Notes: a model not told the origin generated them from the sequence alone. Shown: positions 16,930 to 26,050, counted from the first letter of the stretch. The stretch: 58,687 nucleotides of DNA from Anaerostipes hominis (ex Lee et al. 2021) (GCF_002270485.1 NZ_NQOG01000017.1:1-58687), one strand, 5' to 3'. Program-made: numbers and translations.

Positions 16930-18471
16930 TTATTCTACTGCTGTTGTCGTCTCAGAGGCAGGTATAGCTTTGGTATTTTTACCGTCTAACGGAATTTCGG
17001 TTTTTACAGAAATATTCACGATAACAGATACCGGCTTCTTATTTTTTGTACCAGTATAAGTAACTTTCACTCTGCAGTTTCCGTCTTTTGAGAAGTCTGT
17101 ATAGGCTGTATCATCGTTTTGCCCAATATATTCAAACTTCAGATTTTTATCAGACGGTATCACCTTAGTACCATTGTCTGTAATGCTGATGGCCTTTATA
17201 ATCTGTGCCTCTAATTCTTTCTTTGCCTGATCTACCGCATTTGGATCGGTCACTGTCATTGTAAATGCCGTCGGATTTGCTTTTATCTCAGCATTCTTAT
17301 AACCTTTGACTGTAACTTTTACTGTCTTGGATGCCGCTCTGTAAGGCTTATTGCTGTTCTTCACCGTATACTTCACAGTGTAAGTTCCGGCCTTGTTAAA
17401 CACGTAAGATTTGGCCTTAGAGTAAGACATGGACGTGGCCTTCTTCTCTCCCGGTTTTGTGATGGAGACTGTCATGGCAGAAGTTCTGCTCTTGCCGCTT
17501 CTCATCTTGGCCGTTGTCTTAAACACAGCATTCTTCGTATTAATCGTAACTGTTTTATTTGTCGCGTTGGAAATTACCGGTGCAAGAGTATCCACAACTT
17601 CTACCTTGATCGTCTTGCTTGCGCTCTTTCCAAGGGCAGATTTTACAGAATACTTAATCTTGTATGTACCTAAAGATTTTGTGCTGAATTTCGCTTTATA
17701 ATACTTTTTCTTCTCTGCATTATACTTGGTGACTGAATACTTCACTTTCTTTGTAAGGCTTTTCTTTGTCACATTGTCTTTCGCCGTTACATGAGACTTC
17801 ACGCTGTAAGATTTGCCGTACTCCACTGTTTTTTTCTTCTTGGAAGAAATCTTGATGGTCGGTTTTACCTTGCGGTACGGATTGTTCTTATCCGGATCGG
17901 TCGGGTCCCAGTACATACTTCTGGAAGTGGACACCTTGATGGGCTTTGGTTTTCCTAACGGTCCCGGATTCTTGCTGCTGTATATGGTAACCTTTGTTCC
18001 CAGTTTACAGTTATCATAGATCCACTTTGCGTCAGCAACACTTAAACGCACGCATCCGTGTGATGCGGTCTTTCCAAGCTTATTGAACTGAACGGTGGAC
18101 TGGCTGGCCTTGCTGTGGCTGTAATACCACACAGAGTGGAATAAAATCCCTCCATGAATCCTTGTACAATACTGTCCATAGCTCGGTCCCATCAATGTCT
18201 GCCAGCGATATTTCGCCGGAGTATAAAAGGTTCCGGACGGTGTATTGGAGCCCCCGCAGGACACTAAAAACGCCTTGATCGGTTTATACTTTCCTTTGGT
18301 AAGCTTATATACAGTGGCTACATTTGCCTGCTTATTAACCTTAATCCAGTATTTTGTCTGTGCCGCGCTGACGGTCTTTGCCTTAGCCGGACCGATTCCT
18401 GTCCCGATAAGCAAAGACAACATCAGAAGGACTGCTGTCAACTTCTTTAACTTGCTGATTTGCTGCTTCAT
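16930..18471 (-). CDS. secreted L,D-transpeptidase (YkuD domain) with Ig-like repeats
   Basis: A 513-residue exported enzyme that forms 3-3 peptidoglycan cross-links or anchors proteins. Signal peptide at about 1-38 (AVLLMLSLLIGTGIG core, AKA-type cleavage region), YkuD catalytic domain at about 40-165 with SHGCVRLS and catalytic Cys140, then a lysine-rich tail of three to four beta-sandwich modules (about 200-490). Start at 18471 with AGGGGAA upstream. Monocistronic. The basic tail probably binds wall polymers (inference). Confidence 0.92.
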   Translation of the reverse strand: MKQQISKLKKLTAVLLMLSLLIGTGIGPAKAKTVSAAQTKYWIKVNKQANVATVYKLTKGKYKPIKAFLVSCGGSNTPSGTFYTPAKYRWQTLMGPSYGQYCTRIHGGILFHSVWYYSHSKASQSTVQFNKLGKTASHGCVRLSVADAKWIYDNCKLGTKVTIYSSKNPGPLGKPKPIKVSTSRSMYWDPTDPDKNNPYRKVKPTIKISSKKKKTVEYGKSYSVKSHVTAKDNVTKKSLTKKVKYSVTKYNAEKKKYYKAKFSTKSLGTYKIKYSVKSALGKSASKTIKVEVVDTLAPVISNATNKTVTINTKNAVFKTTAKMRSGKSRTSAMTVSITKPGEKKATSMSYSKAKSYVFNKAGTYTVKYTVKNSNKPYRAASKTVKVTVKGYKNAEIKANPTAFTMTVTDPNAVDQAKKELEAQIIKAISITDNGTKVIPSDKNLKFEYIGQNDDTAYTDFSKDGNCRVKVTYTGTKNKKPVSVIVNISVKTEIPLDGKNTKAIPASETTTAVE

Positions 18472-18593
18472 AACTTCCCCTTTCGTCTTTCCTAAATACT
18501 CTACCATTATATCCACTCTCTTTTACACTTGTAAATAGCAAAAAGTATGTTATTATAAATTTAAGAAAATCGTAAAATATCAAGGAGGACATT

Positions 18594-18962
18594 ATGATTG
18601 CATTTAATCACTTTAACTTCAACGTTCTGGACTTGGACAAAAGCCTTGACTTCTATAAAAAAGCATTGGATCTTGAGCCTGTCCGTGAAAAAAACGCATC
18701 CGACGGGAGTTTTAAGCTCGTATTTCTGGGAGACCAGACTACAGGCTTCTCTCTGGAGCTCACATGGTTAAAGGACCGCACGGAACCATATAATCTGGGA
18801 GAACTCGAGTATCACCTGGCTCTGGAGACCGACGATATGGAAGCCCTTCACAAGCGTCATGAGGAGATGGGCTGTATCTGTTATGAAAATCCGGATATGG
18901 GTATTTACTTCATCAGTGATCCCGACGGCTACTGGATCGAGATCATACCGAGCAAAAAGTAA
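18594..18962 (+). CDS. glyoxalase/VOC-family protein, lactoylglutathione-lyase-like
   Basis: A 122-residue protein with a GloA-like fold: HFNFNVLDLDKSLDFYKKAL at the start, then YHLALETDDME and ISDPDGYWIEIIP containing the last metal-ligand glutamate. Start at 18594 with AAGGAGG seven bases upstream. Promoter TTGTAA-16 bp-TATTAT near 18531-18558. True glyoxalase I activity is uncertain because the cell may lack glutathione. Confidence 0.85.
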   Translation: MIAFNHFNFNVLDLDKSLDFYKKALDLEPVREKNASDGSFKLVFLGDQTTGFSLELTWLKDRTEPYNLGELEYHLALETDDMEALHKRHEEMGCICYENPDMGIYFISDPDGYWIEIIPSKK

Positions 18963-18983
18963 TTTATTTTCAGAATCTAAAAT

Positions 18984-19030
18984 AAAAGAGAATCCTGACA
19001 GTGATAAGGAAACTGTCAGGATTCTCTTTT
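18984..19030. terminator. bidirectional intrinsic terminator
   Basis: Perfect 19-bp stem with a 9-nt loop, A-rich on the left and T-rich on the right. It lies between the convergent VOC gene (18962) and the M18 aminopeptidase gene (19045), ending both. Confidence 0.92.
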
Positions 19031-19044
19031 TATCTACATGATGT

Positions 19045-20424
19045 TCAGCAGTTTCGCAGGAATACTTCGTATCCCTTTTCCACTTCGTAGAGATCGGATT
19101 TGCTTGTGATCTCCCATGGAGCGTGCATATTCAGCACTGCAACACCGCAGTCGATGACGTCCATAGCATAGGAAGCCGGAATATAAGCGATGGTTCCCCC
19201 GCCTCCTTCATCTACTTTTCCGAGTTCTGCAGTCTGGAATGCTACCTGATTATCATCAAACATTCTTCGGAGTTTCGCAACGAATTCAGGGTTGGCGTCG
19301 TTGGAACCGGATTTCCCCCTGGAGCCGGTATATTTATTCAAGACCAGTCCCTTTCCGAAGTAAGCCGCATTCTTCTTTTCCATGACCTGAGGATAATTCG
19401 GATCAAAAGCCGCACTCACATCAGAAGACAGCATATGAGAATTCTGAAGGATTCTGCGGAGTTTTAACTCACTGTATTCTCCTGTCAGGGCCATGATCTC
19501 GGCCAGTGTATTTTCAAAAAATCTGGAATGCATGCCGGTAGCGCCCACGCTTCCGATTTCTTCTTTGTCCACGAGGATACAGCAGGTAGTCCTCTGAGCA
19601 TCCTCCACATTCAGCATAGCCACAAGGGATGTGTAGGCACAAACCCTGTCATCCTGCCCGTAAGACATGATCATGCTGCGGTCTAATCCGAAATCTCTGG
19701 CGGGCCCTGCCGGGACAACCTCGATCTCAGCAGACAGGAAATCTTCTTCCTCAATCCCGTATTCCTCTTTCAATATGCCAAGCATTTCTCTTTTTACGGC
19801 ATCCTTCTCTTCACCTTTGGCCGGGCGGCTTCCGATCAGTACATTCAGATCTTCACCTTCGATCACGACCTTAGCCTTCTTTTCCAGCTGCTGTGCGGAC
19901 AGATGGATCAAAAGATCGGTCACCCCTACCACAGGATCGGTTTCTTTCTCACCAATGCTGATCTCAATTGTAGTTCCGTCCTTTTTAATGACAACTCCGT
20001 GGAGAGCCAAAGGCAGCGTCACCCACTGATATTTCTTCACACCGCCGTAGTAATGGGTGTCCAGAAGCACCATTTCTGTGTCCTCATACAGTGGATTTTG
20101 TTTTAAATCCATCCTTGGGGAATCGATGTGCGCCCCCAAAATGTTCAACCCGTCTTCCATCGGCTTTTCCCCGATCTGGAATAGGACAATGGTTTTGTCC
20201 ATCCACGTGCGGTAAACTTTATCACCCGGGTTCAGCTTCTTTTCCTCTGCTATAAAATGCTCTAAATCCTGATATCCTGCTCTCTGGGCCAGTTTTACTG
20301 ATTCTTTCACACATTCCCTCTCTGTTTTTCCGCCGGTGAGGTACTCTTTATAATCAGACGCCAGAGATTCCAGTTTTTCTATCTCTTCTTCTGTATAAGA
20401 AAGCCATGTATTCTTTCGTTCCAT
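19045..20424 (-). CDS. M18-family aminopeptidase
   Basis: Cytoplasmic zinc aminopeptidase of 459 residues (AspAP/ApeA type), removing N-terminal acidic or neutral residues from peptides. Metal ligands are in LGAHIDSPRMDL and YGQDDRVCA, the catalytic pair is in DKEEIGSVGATGMHS, and the final ligand is near VLNMHAPWE. Start at 20424 (MERKNTW) with AAAGGA eight bases upstream. It follows the ArsC-like gene by 33 bp and is probably co-transcribed. Confidence 0.92.
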   Translation of the reverse strand: MERKNTWLSYTEEEIEKLESLASDYKEYLTGGKTERECVKESVKLAQRAGYQDLEHFIAEEKKLNPGDKVYRTWMDKTIVLFQIGEKPMEDGLNILGAHIDSPRMDLKQNPLYEDTEMVLLDTHYYGGVKKYQWVTLPLALHGVVIKKDGTTIEISIGEKETDPVVGVTDLLIHLSAQQLEKKAKVVIEGEDLNVLIGSRPAKGEEKDAVKREMLGILKEEYGIEEEDFLSAEIEVVPAGPARDFGLDRSMIMSYGQDDRVCAYTSLVAMLNVEDAQRTTCCILVDKEEIGSVGATGMHSRFFENTLAEIMALTGEYSELKLRRILQNSHMLSSDVSAAFDPNYPQVMEKKNAAYFGKGLVLNKYTGSRGKSGSNDANPEFVAKLRRMFDDNQVAFQTAELGKVDEGGGGTIAYIPASYAMDVIDCGVAVLNMHAPWEITSKSDLYEVEKGYEVFLRNC

Positions 20425-20457
20425 TCGCAATATCCTTTCTGTCTGCAAAAATACTTT

Positions 20458-20808
20458 TTATTTGATAGTATTGCCCCATTGTTCCTCTTTAAATCCAATC
20501 AAGACAAAGTCATCCCCTATGACTAAAGGACGTTTTACCAGCATGCCGTCTGTCGCCAGAAGATCGATCTGTTCCTCCTCGCTCATTTCCGGGAGTCGGT
20601 CTTTCAGTCCCAGATCCCTGTATTTCATCCCGCTTGTATTAAAAAAACGCTTGACCGGAAGTCCGCTCACTGCAATCCATTCTTTTAATTCCTCTGCTTT
20701 TGGATTGTTTTCCACTATATGGCGGTCTTCATAGGAAATCTGATGCTCGTCCAGCCATTTTTTCGCTCTTTTACAGGTTGTACATTTCGGATATTCTATA
20801 AATAACAT
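20458..20808 (-). CDS. ArsC/Spx-family thioredoxin-fold protein
   Basis: A 116-residue protein with the ArsC-family N-terminus FIEYPKCTTCKRAKKWL (CxxC at the active site) and the downstream segment PLVIGDDFVLIGFKEEQW. This branch (YffB/Spx-like) lacks proven arsenate reductase activity in most cases; a redox or regulatory role is as likely. First gene of a two-gene unit with the M18 peptidase. Confidence 0.87.
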   Translation of the reverse strand: MLFIEYPKCTTCKRAKKWLDEHQISYEDRHIVENNPKAEELKEWIAVSGLPVKRFFNTSGMKYRDLGLKDRLPEMSEEEQIDLLATDGMLVKRPLVIGDDFVLIGFKEEQWGNTIK

Positions 20809-20865
20809 TGTCTTGTTCTCCTTTCCTTGGTTTATTCTCCGGTTATCTTATCATATTTCAGTTTA

Positions 20866-20903
20866 GAAAAAAAGGCAGTTGATCCAGAATCTCAACAACC
20901 TTT
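20866..20903 (-). terminator. intrinsic terminator of the dacF-like gene
   Basis: Imperfect stem (AAAGG, TTGA and complements) followed by seven T on the minus strand, 15 bp after the stop at 20918. Confidence 0.7.
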
Positions 20904-20917
20904 TCCTCTAATATTTT

Positions 20918-22069
20918 TTACAGGCAGAACTCATCCAGTGTTTTTCCGAGATACCACCAGTAATCCTTTTTGTCGATAGAATTTTTCGTAAAGACTTTTT
21001 CCTCCCGGATCACCTTGCCGTTCAGCACATATTCGATCTTCCCCACCTGTTCTTTCTTCTTTACAGGTGCATCTAAACTCTTCGGGATCTGGCATTTGAT
21101 ATCGACCTTTTCCCCTTTTTTCAGCAGAAGCGTCATACCTCCGCCTTTGGCCCCTATGGAGACTTTGTGCTCCATCCCTCCATTTACATACAAGTCCGTT
21201 AATTTGCTGTAGTCCGGAATAATCTTGTGATAGGAATAATTTTTGGCACCGTAGTCTATCAAAGTTCTGACATCCGACCATTTGTAAGTTTTATGGGGAG
21301 GCCATCCGCAGGCCAGCACGACCGCGATCATGGTCATGCCATTTTTCTTCACGGCTCCCACGTAGCAGTACCCGGCTTTAGAAGTAAATCCGGTCTTTCC
21401 GGAAACCGCACCGTCCATCATGGACAGCAGGGCGTTGTGGTTATTGCAATTAAAAGAACGCTGCCCGGATGCGTCATGAAAAGAATGGCTCCTGGCTCTG
21501 GTGATCTCCAAAAATTCTTTATTTTTGATGCACTGTTTCATGATCAGTGCAAGATCATATGCCGTAGTGGAATGAATCCCGTTTTTGTCGGTGCGGTCCA
21601 ATCCGTTGGGCGTGACAAAGTGTGTCGACTTTGCCCCATAGGATCTGGCCTCTGCATTGAGCTTTTTTGCAAAGTTTTCAGTTGATCCCGCCGCGTGCTC
21701 CGCCAGGATCACCGCACAGTCATTGTAAGACTCAAGCATCAGTCCGTAAAGGAGGTCCTTAACTTTGTATTTTTCCCCGGCCCTTGCCCCCAGATGGACC
21801 TGTGGCTGGGCAGCGGCATTTTTAGAAACTGTCGCTTCCTCTTCCAGATTGCAATGTTTAATAATATACAGGCATGTTAAAATCTTTGTAGTGCTGGCAT
21901 TCGGCATTCTGGCTTTTCCGGATTTATCAAATAAGACTCGTCCGCTGCCCGCATCCATCAAAATTGCAGATTTTGCATAGAGCTTTAACGTATCATCCGC
22001 CCGGACCGTGTGAAATCCGAGCTGCAGACACAAAAACAGAGACCATATTACACAGAAAATCTTCTTCAT
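20918..22069 (-). CDS. D-alanyl-D-alanine carboxypeptidase, DacF/PBP5-like
   Basis: Secreted serine carboxypeptidase of 383 residues that trims the terminal D-Ala of peptidoglycan stem peptides. Signal peptide 1-24, catalytic motifs STTK (59-62), SYN (114-116) and KTG in SGKTGFTSKAGY, followed by a beta-rich C-terminal domain (about 280-375). A second member of this family lies in the window (7816), but that one is in the vanD remnant and differs in sequence. Stands alone; a tandem-repeat array lies just upstream of its promoter region. Confidence 0.93.
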   Translation of the reverse strand: MKKIFCVIWSLFLCLQLGFHTVRADDTLKLYAKSAILMDAGSGRVLFDKSGKARMPNASTTKILTCLYIIKHCNLEEEATVSKNAAAQPQVHLGARAGEKYKVKDLLYGLMLESYNDCAVILAEHAAGSTENFAKKLNAEARSYGAKSTHFVTPNGLDRTDKNGIHSTTAYDLALIMKQCIKNKEFLEITRARSHSFHDASGQRSFNCNNHNALLSMMDGAVSGKTGFTSKAGYCYVGAVKKNGMTMIAVVLACGWPPHKTYKWSDVRTLIDYGAKNYSYHKIIPDYSKLTDLYVNGGMEHKVSIGAKGGGMTLLLKKGEKVDIKCQIPKSLDAPVKKKEQVGKIEYVLNGKVIREEKVFTKNSIDKKDYWWYLGKTLDEFCL

Positions 22070-22197
22070 TCCATTTACTCTCCTTCAAGCCAGCTAAGAT
22101 ATTTCTCTCCGTTATCGGAAGGAGGCCTGTTAAGAGCCGACTGGGATAATGGAGAAAAACTCATACAATTAATACTATATGAAACGTCAGAACAAAA

Positions 22198-22563
22198 TAT
22201 ACCCACAGGGCACACCGTATTTTATACCCTTCGGGTGGACGTGCTCCGCACGATAAGGTATACCCACAGGGCACACCGTAACTCATACCCTTCGGGTGGA
22301 CGTGCTCCGCACGATAAGGTATACCCACAGGGCACACCGTAACTCATACCCTTCGGGTGGACGTGCTCCGCACGATAAGGTATACCCACAGGGCACACCG
22401 TAACTCATACCCTTCGGGTGGACGTGCTCCGCACGATAAGGTATACCCACAGGGCACACCGTAACTCATACCCTTCGGGTGGACGTGCTCCGCACGATAA
22501 GGTATACCCACAGGGCACACCGTAACTCATACCCTTCGGGTGGACGTGCTCCGCACGATAAGG
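22198..22563. repeat. six tandem copies of a 61-bp hairpin-rich repeat
   Basis: Unit starts fall at 22198, 22259, 22320, 22381, 22442 and 22503, exactly 61 bp apart; a seventh breaks off after TATA at 22564. Copies 2-6 look identical and copy 1 differs by a few bases. Each unit contains ACCCTTCGGGT (a stem with a UUCG tetraloop) and CGTGCTCCGCACG (5-bp stem). The unit length is not a multiple of three and no gene spans it. Confidence 0.93.
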
Positions 22564-22577
22564 TATAACATAGTCTC

Positions 22578-23183
22578 ATGGTTTCCCGCAGACGACGCGA
22601 TTCTTCCCTGCAGTCTTGCCCTTGTACATCTGTCTGTCGGCCAGGGCAATTATCTCCTCGGAAGGACTGACTCCGAAGGTCATAGTAATATGCAGATTTT
22701 TATCATCACAGCAAAAAACATGTCCGGCCACCGTATCACACAGCTCCTAAAGCTTTATGAGCACATCCTCCAGCGGTGTGTCCCGGAAAAGAAAAATAAA
22801 CTCTGCTCCTCCCCACCGGCAGACATCCACGTCTCCTCCCAGAAAAGAACAGATAAGTTCTGCTGGTTCACTCAGAATCTTATCTCCGCAGAAATGTCCC
22901 CACGTGTCGTTTACAATCTTAAAATCATCGATATCGCGCAGTGCCAGCACTGCAAAGGCCGCCAGACAGTTTTCCACCTTTTTTAGGAAAGCATGCCGGC
23001 TCAGCAGTCCGGTGAGCTGGTCATAGTTTGCAAGCGTCGACAGGCTGCGGTTCTCATCCTGCAGTTCCTGCTGGCTGACAGCGGCAGAAAGCTGCGAAGA
23101 AACAGCTGCATATAAAATAATCGTAATAACCTCAGCGCAAGGAAAACGCAGTTCTAAAGTCCCGCCAAAAGATAAGGAACGTA
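22578..23183 (-). pseudogene. diguanylate cyclase (GGDEF) remnant
   Basis: One frame bounded by stops encodes YDQLTGLLSRHAFLKKV, DIDDFKIVNDTWGHFCGD and the degenerate signature RWGGAEF, then hits a TAG near 22745 and continues in the same frame with ITMTFGVSPSE and ALADRQMYKGKTAGKNRV to the true stop. The sensor part is missing and no start codon precedes the domain. Diguanylate cyclases make the second messenger c-di-GMP; this copy is dead. Confidence 0.8.
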
Positions 23184-23230
23184 TTTATGTTTGAAGGGAC
23201 AAAAATAAATCAGGGAGGTCATATTCATTG

Positions 23231-23826
23231 CCTCCCGCCCTTCTTCCAATATTTCTCCTCAAACTGATCCGCCGGGATCGGATTTGAAATATAAAATCCC
23301 TGTATACTGTCTGCACCCAGGGAACACACTGCTTCCAGTTCTCCCGGATGCTCGACTCCTTCCACACATACAGCAATCCCTACACTGTGGCATAGCTTTA
23401 TGACCGCCCCGATAAAAGAATGATTAAATACATGATCCGGATATGAAGCAGCCAGCGTTTACATGTAGAGAATGCCTGCTCCAATATTCATTTTCCTGCC
23501 TCTATAATCAGCCCGCTGTTTTCAAGGAGCGGTATAAACTGAGCAGGACCTGCGGCTTCAGTATCAGGACAGGACCATCGGAGCAAGCCCGGGTACGATT
23601 CTTCCCGCAGTTCAAAATCCTGCAGCATATTATCGGAAATCAGAGCCATATCGGTTGTCATATCGATGATATAGATATAATCTTCTGTACTGCTCACAAT
23701 CGCATCATAAAACGCCTGTCCGTCTATATGGAACGCACCGTTCTCTCCCGCAATTTTTTTCATAAAATCTTCCTCCATCTTTAAAATGCCGCAGAAATTA
23801 AAACCCGGTTTTAAACTTTCTTCCAC
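23231..23826 (-). pseudogene. sensor-EAL (c-di-GMP phosphodiesterase) remnant
   Basis: Begins with about 70 residues of a PAS-like sensor (FYDAIVSSTEDYIYIIDMTT), jumps directly to an EAL start (PAQFIPLLENSGLIIEAGK), where the expected Trp codon is TGA, and continues with ILEQAFSTCKRW. After another break a second frame gives the EAL C-terminus (AVCVEGVEHPGE, ADSIQGFYISNPIP). The GGDEF part and the EAL core are deleted. It adjoins the GGDEF remnant, so two neighbouring c-di-GMP genes have decayed together. Confidence 0.78.
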
Positions 23827-23860
23827 TCATAAATTACAATGTGCCGGAGGAAAGAGCAAG

Positions 23861-24409
23861 CTAATCCAGTTTCAAAATAAGTACCGGAAGCGGAGGATGA
23901 TTCTGTTTATTATAAAAGTCCTGTTTTATAACAATATATCTCCTGTCATCCAGCTGCTTTAAGTATTGAAGGACTTCTTCTTTCTCCGCAAACCCGGTAT
24001 CTCCTCCACTATAAATACAAACACTGATAACTCCTCCCGATTTCAAAAGCTCAAGTCCCACTTTAATAGCCTGTATCGTACTTTTCGGCCTTGTAGCAAT
24101 ACTGTGATCCCCACCCGGAAGATAACCCAGATTAAACAAAATCGCCTGTACCGTACCTTTTTCTGCATACCGGTCCATATTTTCATGGCTGTCCAAAATA
24201 AACTTTGGATGGTATCCTTTTAATTTCAGCCGCTTCCTGGCATTGAACAGTGCTTCCTCCTGTATTTCAAATCCAATCACTCTGTCTGTGAGCCCGCACA
24301 AGTACTCAGTGTCACCTCCGTTTCCAACCGTTGCATCGATACATAAGTCTCCTTGTTTAATAAAGCGTCTCAGCTCTCCATGCACCCACTGTGTTATGCT
24401 GATCCTCAT
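23861..24409 (-). CDS. mnmM: class I SAM-dependent methyltransferase, MnmM/YtqB type
   Basis: A 182-residue methyltransferase with the SAM motif CIDATVGNGGDTEYL, catalytic-region segment LFNLGYLPGGDHSIAT and the terminal KQDFYNKQNHPPLPVLI, all typical of YtqB/MnmM, which methylates nm5s2U34 to mnm5s2U34 in tRNA wobble positions. Start at 24409 with GGAGGG seven bases upstream. Monocistronic. Confidence 0.88.
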   Translation of the reverse strand: MRISITQWVHGELRRFIKQGDLCIDATVGNGGDTEYLCGLTDRVIGFEIQEEALFNARKRLKLKGYHPKFILDSHENMDRYAEKGTVQAILFNLGYLPGGDHSIATRPKSTIQAIKVGLELLKSGGVISVCIYSGGDTGFAEKEEVLQYLKQLDDRRYIVIKQDFYNKQNHPPLPVLILKLD

Positions 24410-24436
24410 TTTCATTCCCTCCTGATCCGTGGACAA

Positions 24437-24470
24437 AAAGGTCGTAGACCTTTCCTATGAAATAACAAAA
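24437..24470. repeat. dispersed palindromic repeat, copy 2 (half)
   Basis: AAAGGTCGTAGACCTTT forms a 7-bp hairpin and is followed by CCTATGAAAT and an A-rich tract, the right half of the repeat at 12431-12465. The left outer arm is absent here. Confidence 0.55.
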
Positions 24471-24471
24471 A

Positions 24472-24505
24472 GAGAGAGCCCGGACTATTTAAATCCTGCT
24501 CTCTC
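24472..24505 (-). terminator. intrinsic terminator after the second L,D-transpeptidase gene
   Basis: GAGAGAGC (24472-24479) pairs with GCTCTCTC (24498-24505); five T follow on the minus strand. Confidence 0.75.
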
Positions 24506-24513
24506 GGTTTAGT

Positions 24514-25896
24514 TTAGTAATAGCAGATAACCGGTGTTCCGGCATCGATCATATTGTAAAGGGTTGCAGCTGCATAAGGCGGCATATTGACACATCCGTG
24601 TGATCCCCCGGAAATATACTCACTTCCTCCGAAAGAAGACCTCCAGCTTGCATCGTGAAGTCCCACGTTGCCGTTGAACGGCATCCAGTAAGATACCGGT
24701 GAGTTATAACCCTGACCGCTCAATGTCGCATTGCGCTGTTTGTACAGTACAAATGCCACACATTCCGGTGTTTTTCTTCCCGCTTCCATCTTGCCTGTGA
24801 CTACGGATGAAGAAAAGACAACCTTTTTCTTTTTAATGTAGAAAACTTCCTGCTGTCCCATATCGACCTCGATATAAGTATCGCCGATGTCTCCCTGATA
24901 TCCGTCGTATACCTTTGCCTTTTGGCGCCAGTATGGCTCTCTTGTCTCTTGTGTGCCCTCTTTCAGCATTTTTTTGACTGCGGCTTCTTCCTTTTCACGG
25001 CTCATTCTCCAGCCGTAAGGACCTCCGAAAATCTTTTTGGTTCTTCCGTCGTGAGTCTTGACAGTGCGCATAGTCCCCATCGTGTTATATTTGTATGCAA
25101 ACTTCATAACCCAGTTTTCCATCTTCTTCATGTCGATAGTAAAATCTGTGTCATTCTTGATCTTAAACCACTTGTGGTATACATCCTTATCAAGAACTAC
25201 CGTCTGTTTCCCGAACTTATAAGTAATACTTCCCTTCAGAGAATCGTTCATCCTGTCTTTCAGAGAAATGATCTCTTTGCTCTTGCTAGTATACTTCGGG
25301 ACATCATAGGCGCCTTCCTTGTCCAGATCCACGACAGCGACACCGCCTTCTACGGCACTCTTTATGAGTTTTTCCGTCTGTTCCTTCTTTAAGACCGTAC
25401 CGATTTCTTCTTTTTGGATCTGATAAGCTCCGTCTTTGTAAACCGGTTTGGCATTTCGGATCTTGATGATATTTTTCTTTTTGAAGCAGTCAAGGTTTTT
25501 TAAGGCCTTTTGAAATGCTGCTTTGTCATAAGCAAACATATCGATATCGTTGTACTTCTCTCCCCCGAAAACACCTTTGATCCACAGAAAAGAACTCTGT
25601 CCGTCTTTGAGCTTCCTGATCTGGTCTTCACCGTCAAAGGAAACCTTGAGCACACTGCTCTTTAAAACTTCCTCTCTGCCTTTTCGCTCTTTTACGGTCA
25701 GCGAATAGCCGTCCGCCTTTTTTTTGAAAATGTCTGTAACTTCGTCAACTGTCTTGTTGGAAACATCGACACCATTGATCTTTGTCCCATATGTAAACTT
25801 CTTGCTGAAATACACTGCGATACAGCAGTAGATCACAAAAATAATCCCGACTGTGATCAGTGTGTAATGCTTCCAAGTAAATTTTTTATGTTCCAT
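24514..25896 (-). CDS. membrane-anchored L,D-transpeptidase with PG_binding_4 domain
   Basis: A 460-residue protein: cytoplasmic tail, one membrane anchor (about 12-32), a VanW/PG_binding_4-like region (about 35-330, with the TYGTKINGVDVSNKTVDEV start) and a C-terminal YkuD domain (about 335-460) with GGSHGCVNMP and catalytic Cys435. It cross-links or modifies peptidoglycan on the outer face of the membrane. The domain order differs from the secreted transpeptidase at 16930. Monocistronic, divergent from but. Confidence 0.93.
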   Translation of the reverse strand: MEHKKFTWKHYTLITVGIIFVIYCCIAVYFSKKFTYGTKINGVDVSNKTVDEVTDIFKKKADGYSLTVKERKGREEVLKSSVLKVSFDGEDQIRKLKDGQSSFLWIKGVFGGEKYNDIDMFAYDKAAFQKALKNLDCFKKKNIIKIRNAKPVYKDGAYQIQKEEIGTVLKKEQTEKLIKSAVEGGVAVVDLDKEGAYDVPKYTSKSKEIISLKDRMNDSLKGSITYKFGKQTVVLDKDVYHKWFKIKNDTDFTIDMKKMENWVMKFAYKYNTMGTMRTVKTHDGRTKKIFGGPYGWRMSREKEEAAVKKMLKEGTQETREPYWRQKAKVYDGYQGDIGDTYIEVDMGQQEVFYIKKKKVVFSSSVVTGKMEAGRKTPECVAFVLYKQRNATLSGQGYNSPVSYWMPFNGNVGLHDASWRSSFGGSEYISGGSHGCVNMPPYAAATLYNMIDAGTPVICYY

Positions 25897-25973
25897 AAAT
25901 GTCCTCCTAAACTCAGTATCTAATTATAGTACAAAACTTGTAAAAAGGCCACCCATAATTTAAATTATTTTAC

Positions 25974-26027
25974 TTGTGTTTCTTTTATGCGGATGGTACA
26001 ATGAAACGGTATGTTAATAAATTAACA
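25974..26027 (+). promoter_or_regulatory. but promoter with Rex-like operator
   Basis: TTGTGT (25974-25979), 17-bp spacer, TACAAT (25997-26002). Directly downstream TGTTAATAAATTAACA (26012-26027) is a perfect palindrome matching the clostridial Rex core TGTTAANNNNTTAACA. A repressor bound here would cover the transcription start. Confidence 0.7.
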
Positions 26028-26050
26028 GATAAAAGACAGGAGGATTACTT

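Noticed and set aside
16759-16930. T-box leader for leuS
   Set aside because: No T-box sequence, specifier loop or antiterminator visible in the short AT-rich leader.
22198-22563. CRISPR array
   Set aside because: The 61-bp units are contiguous and identical, without variable spacers, and no cas genes are nearby.
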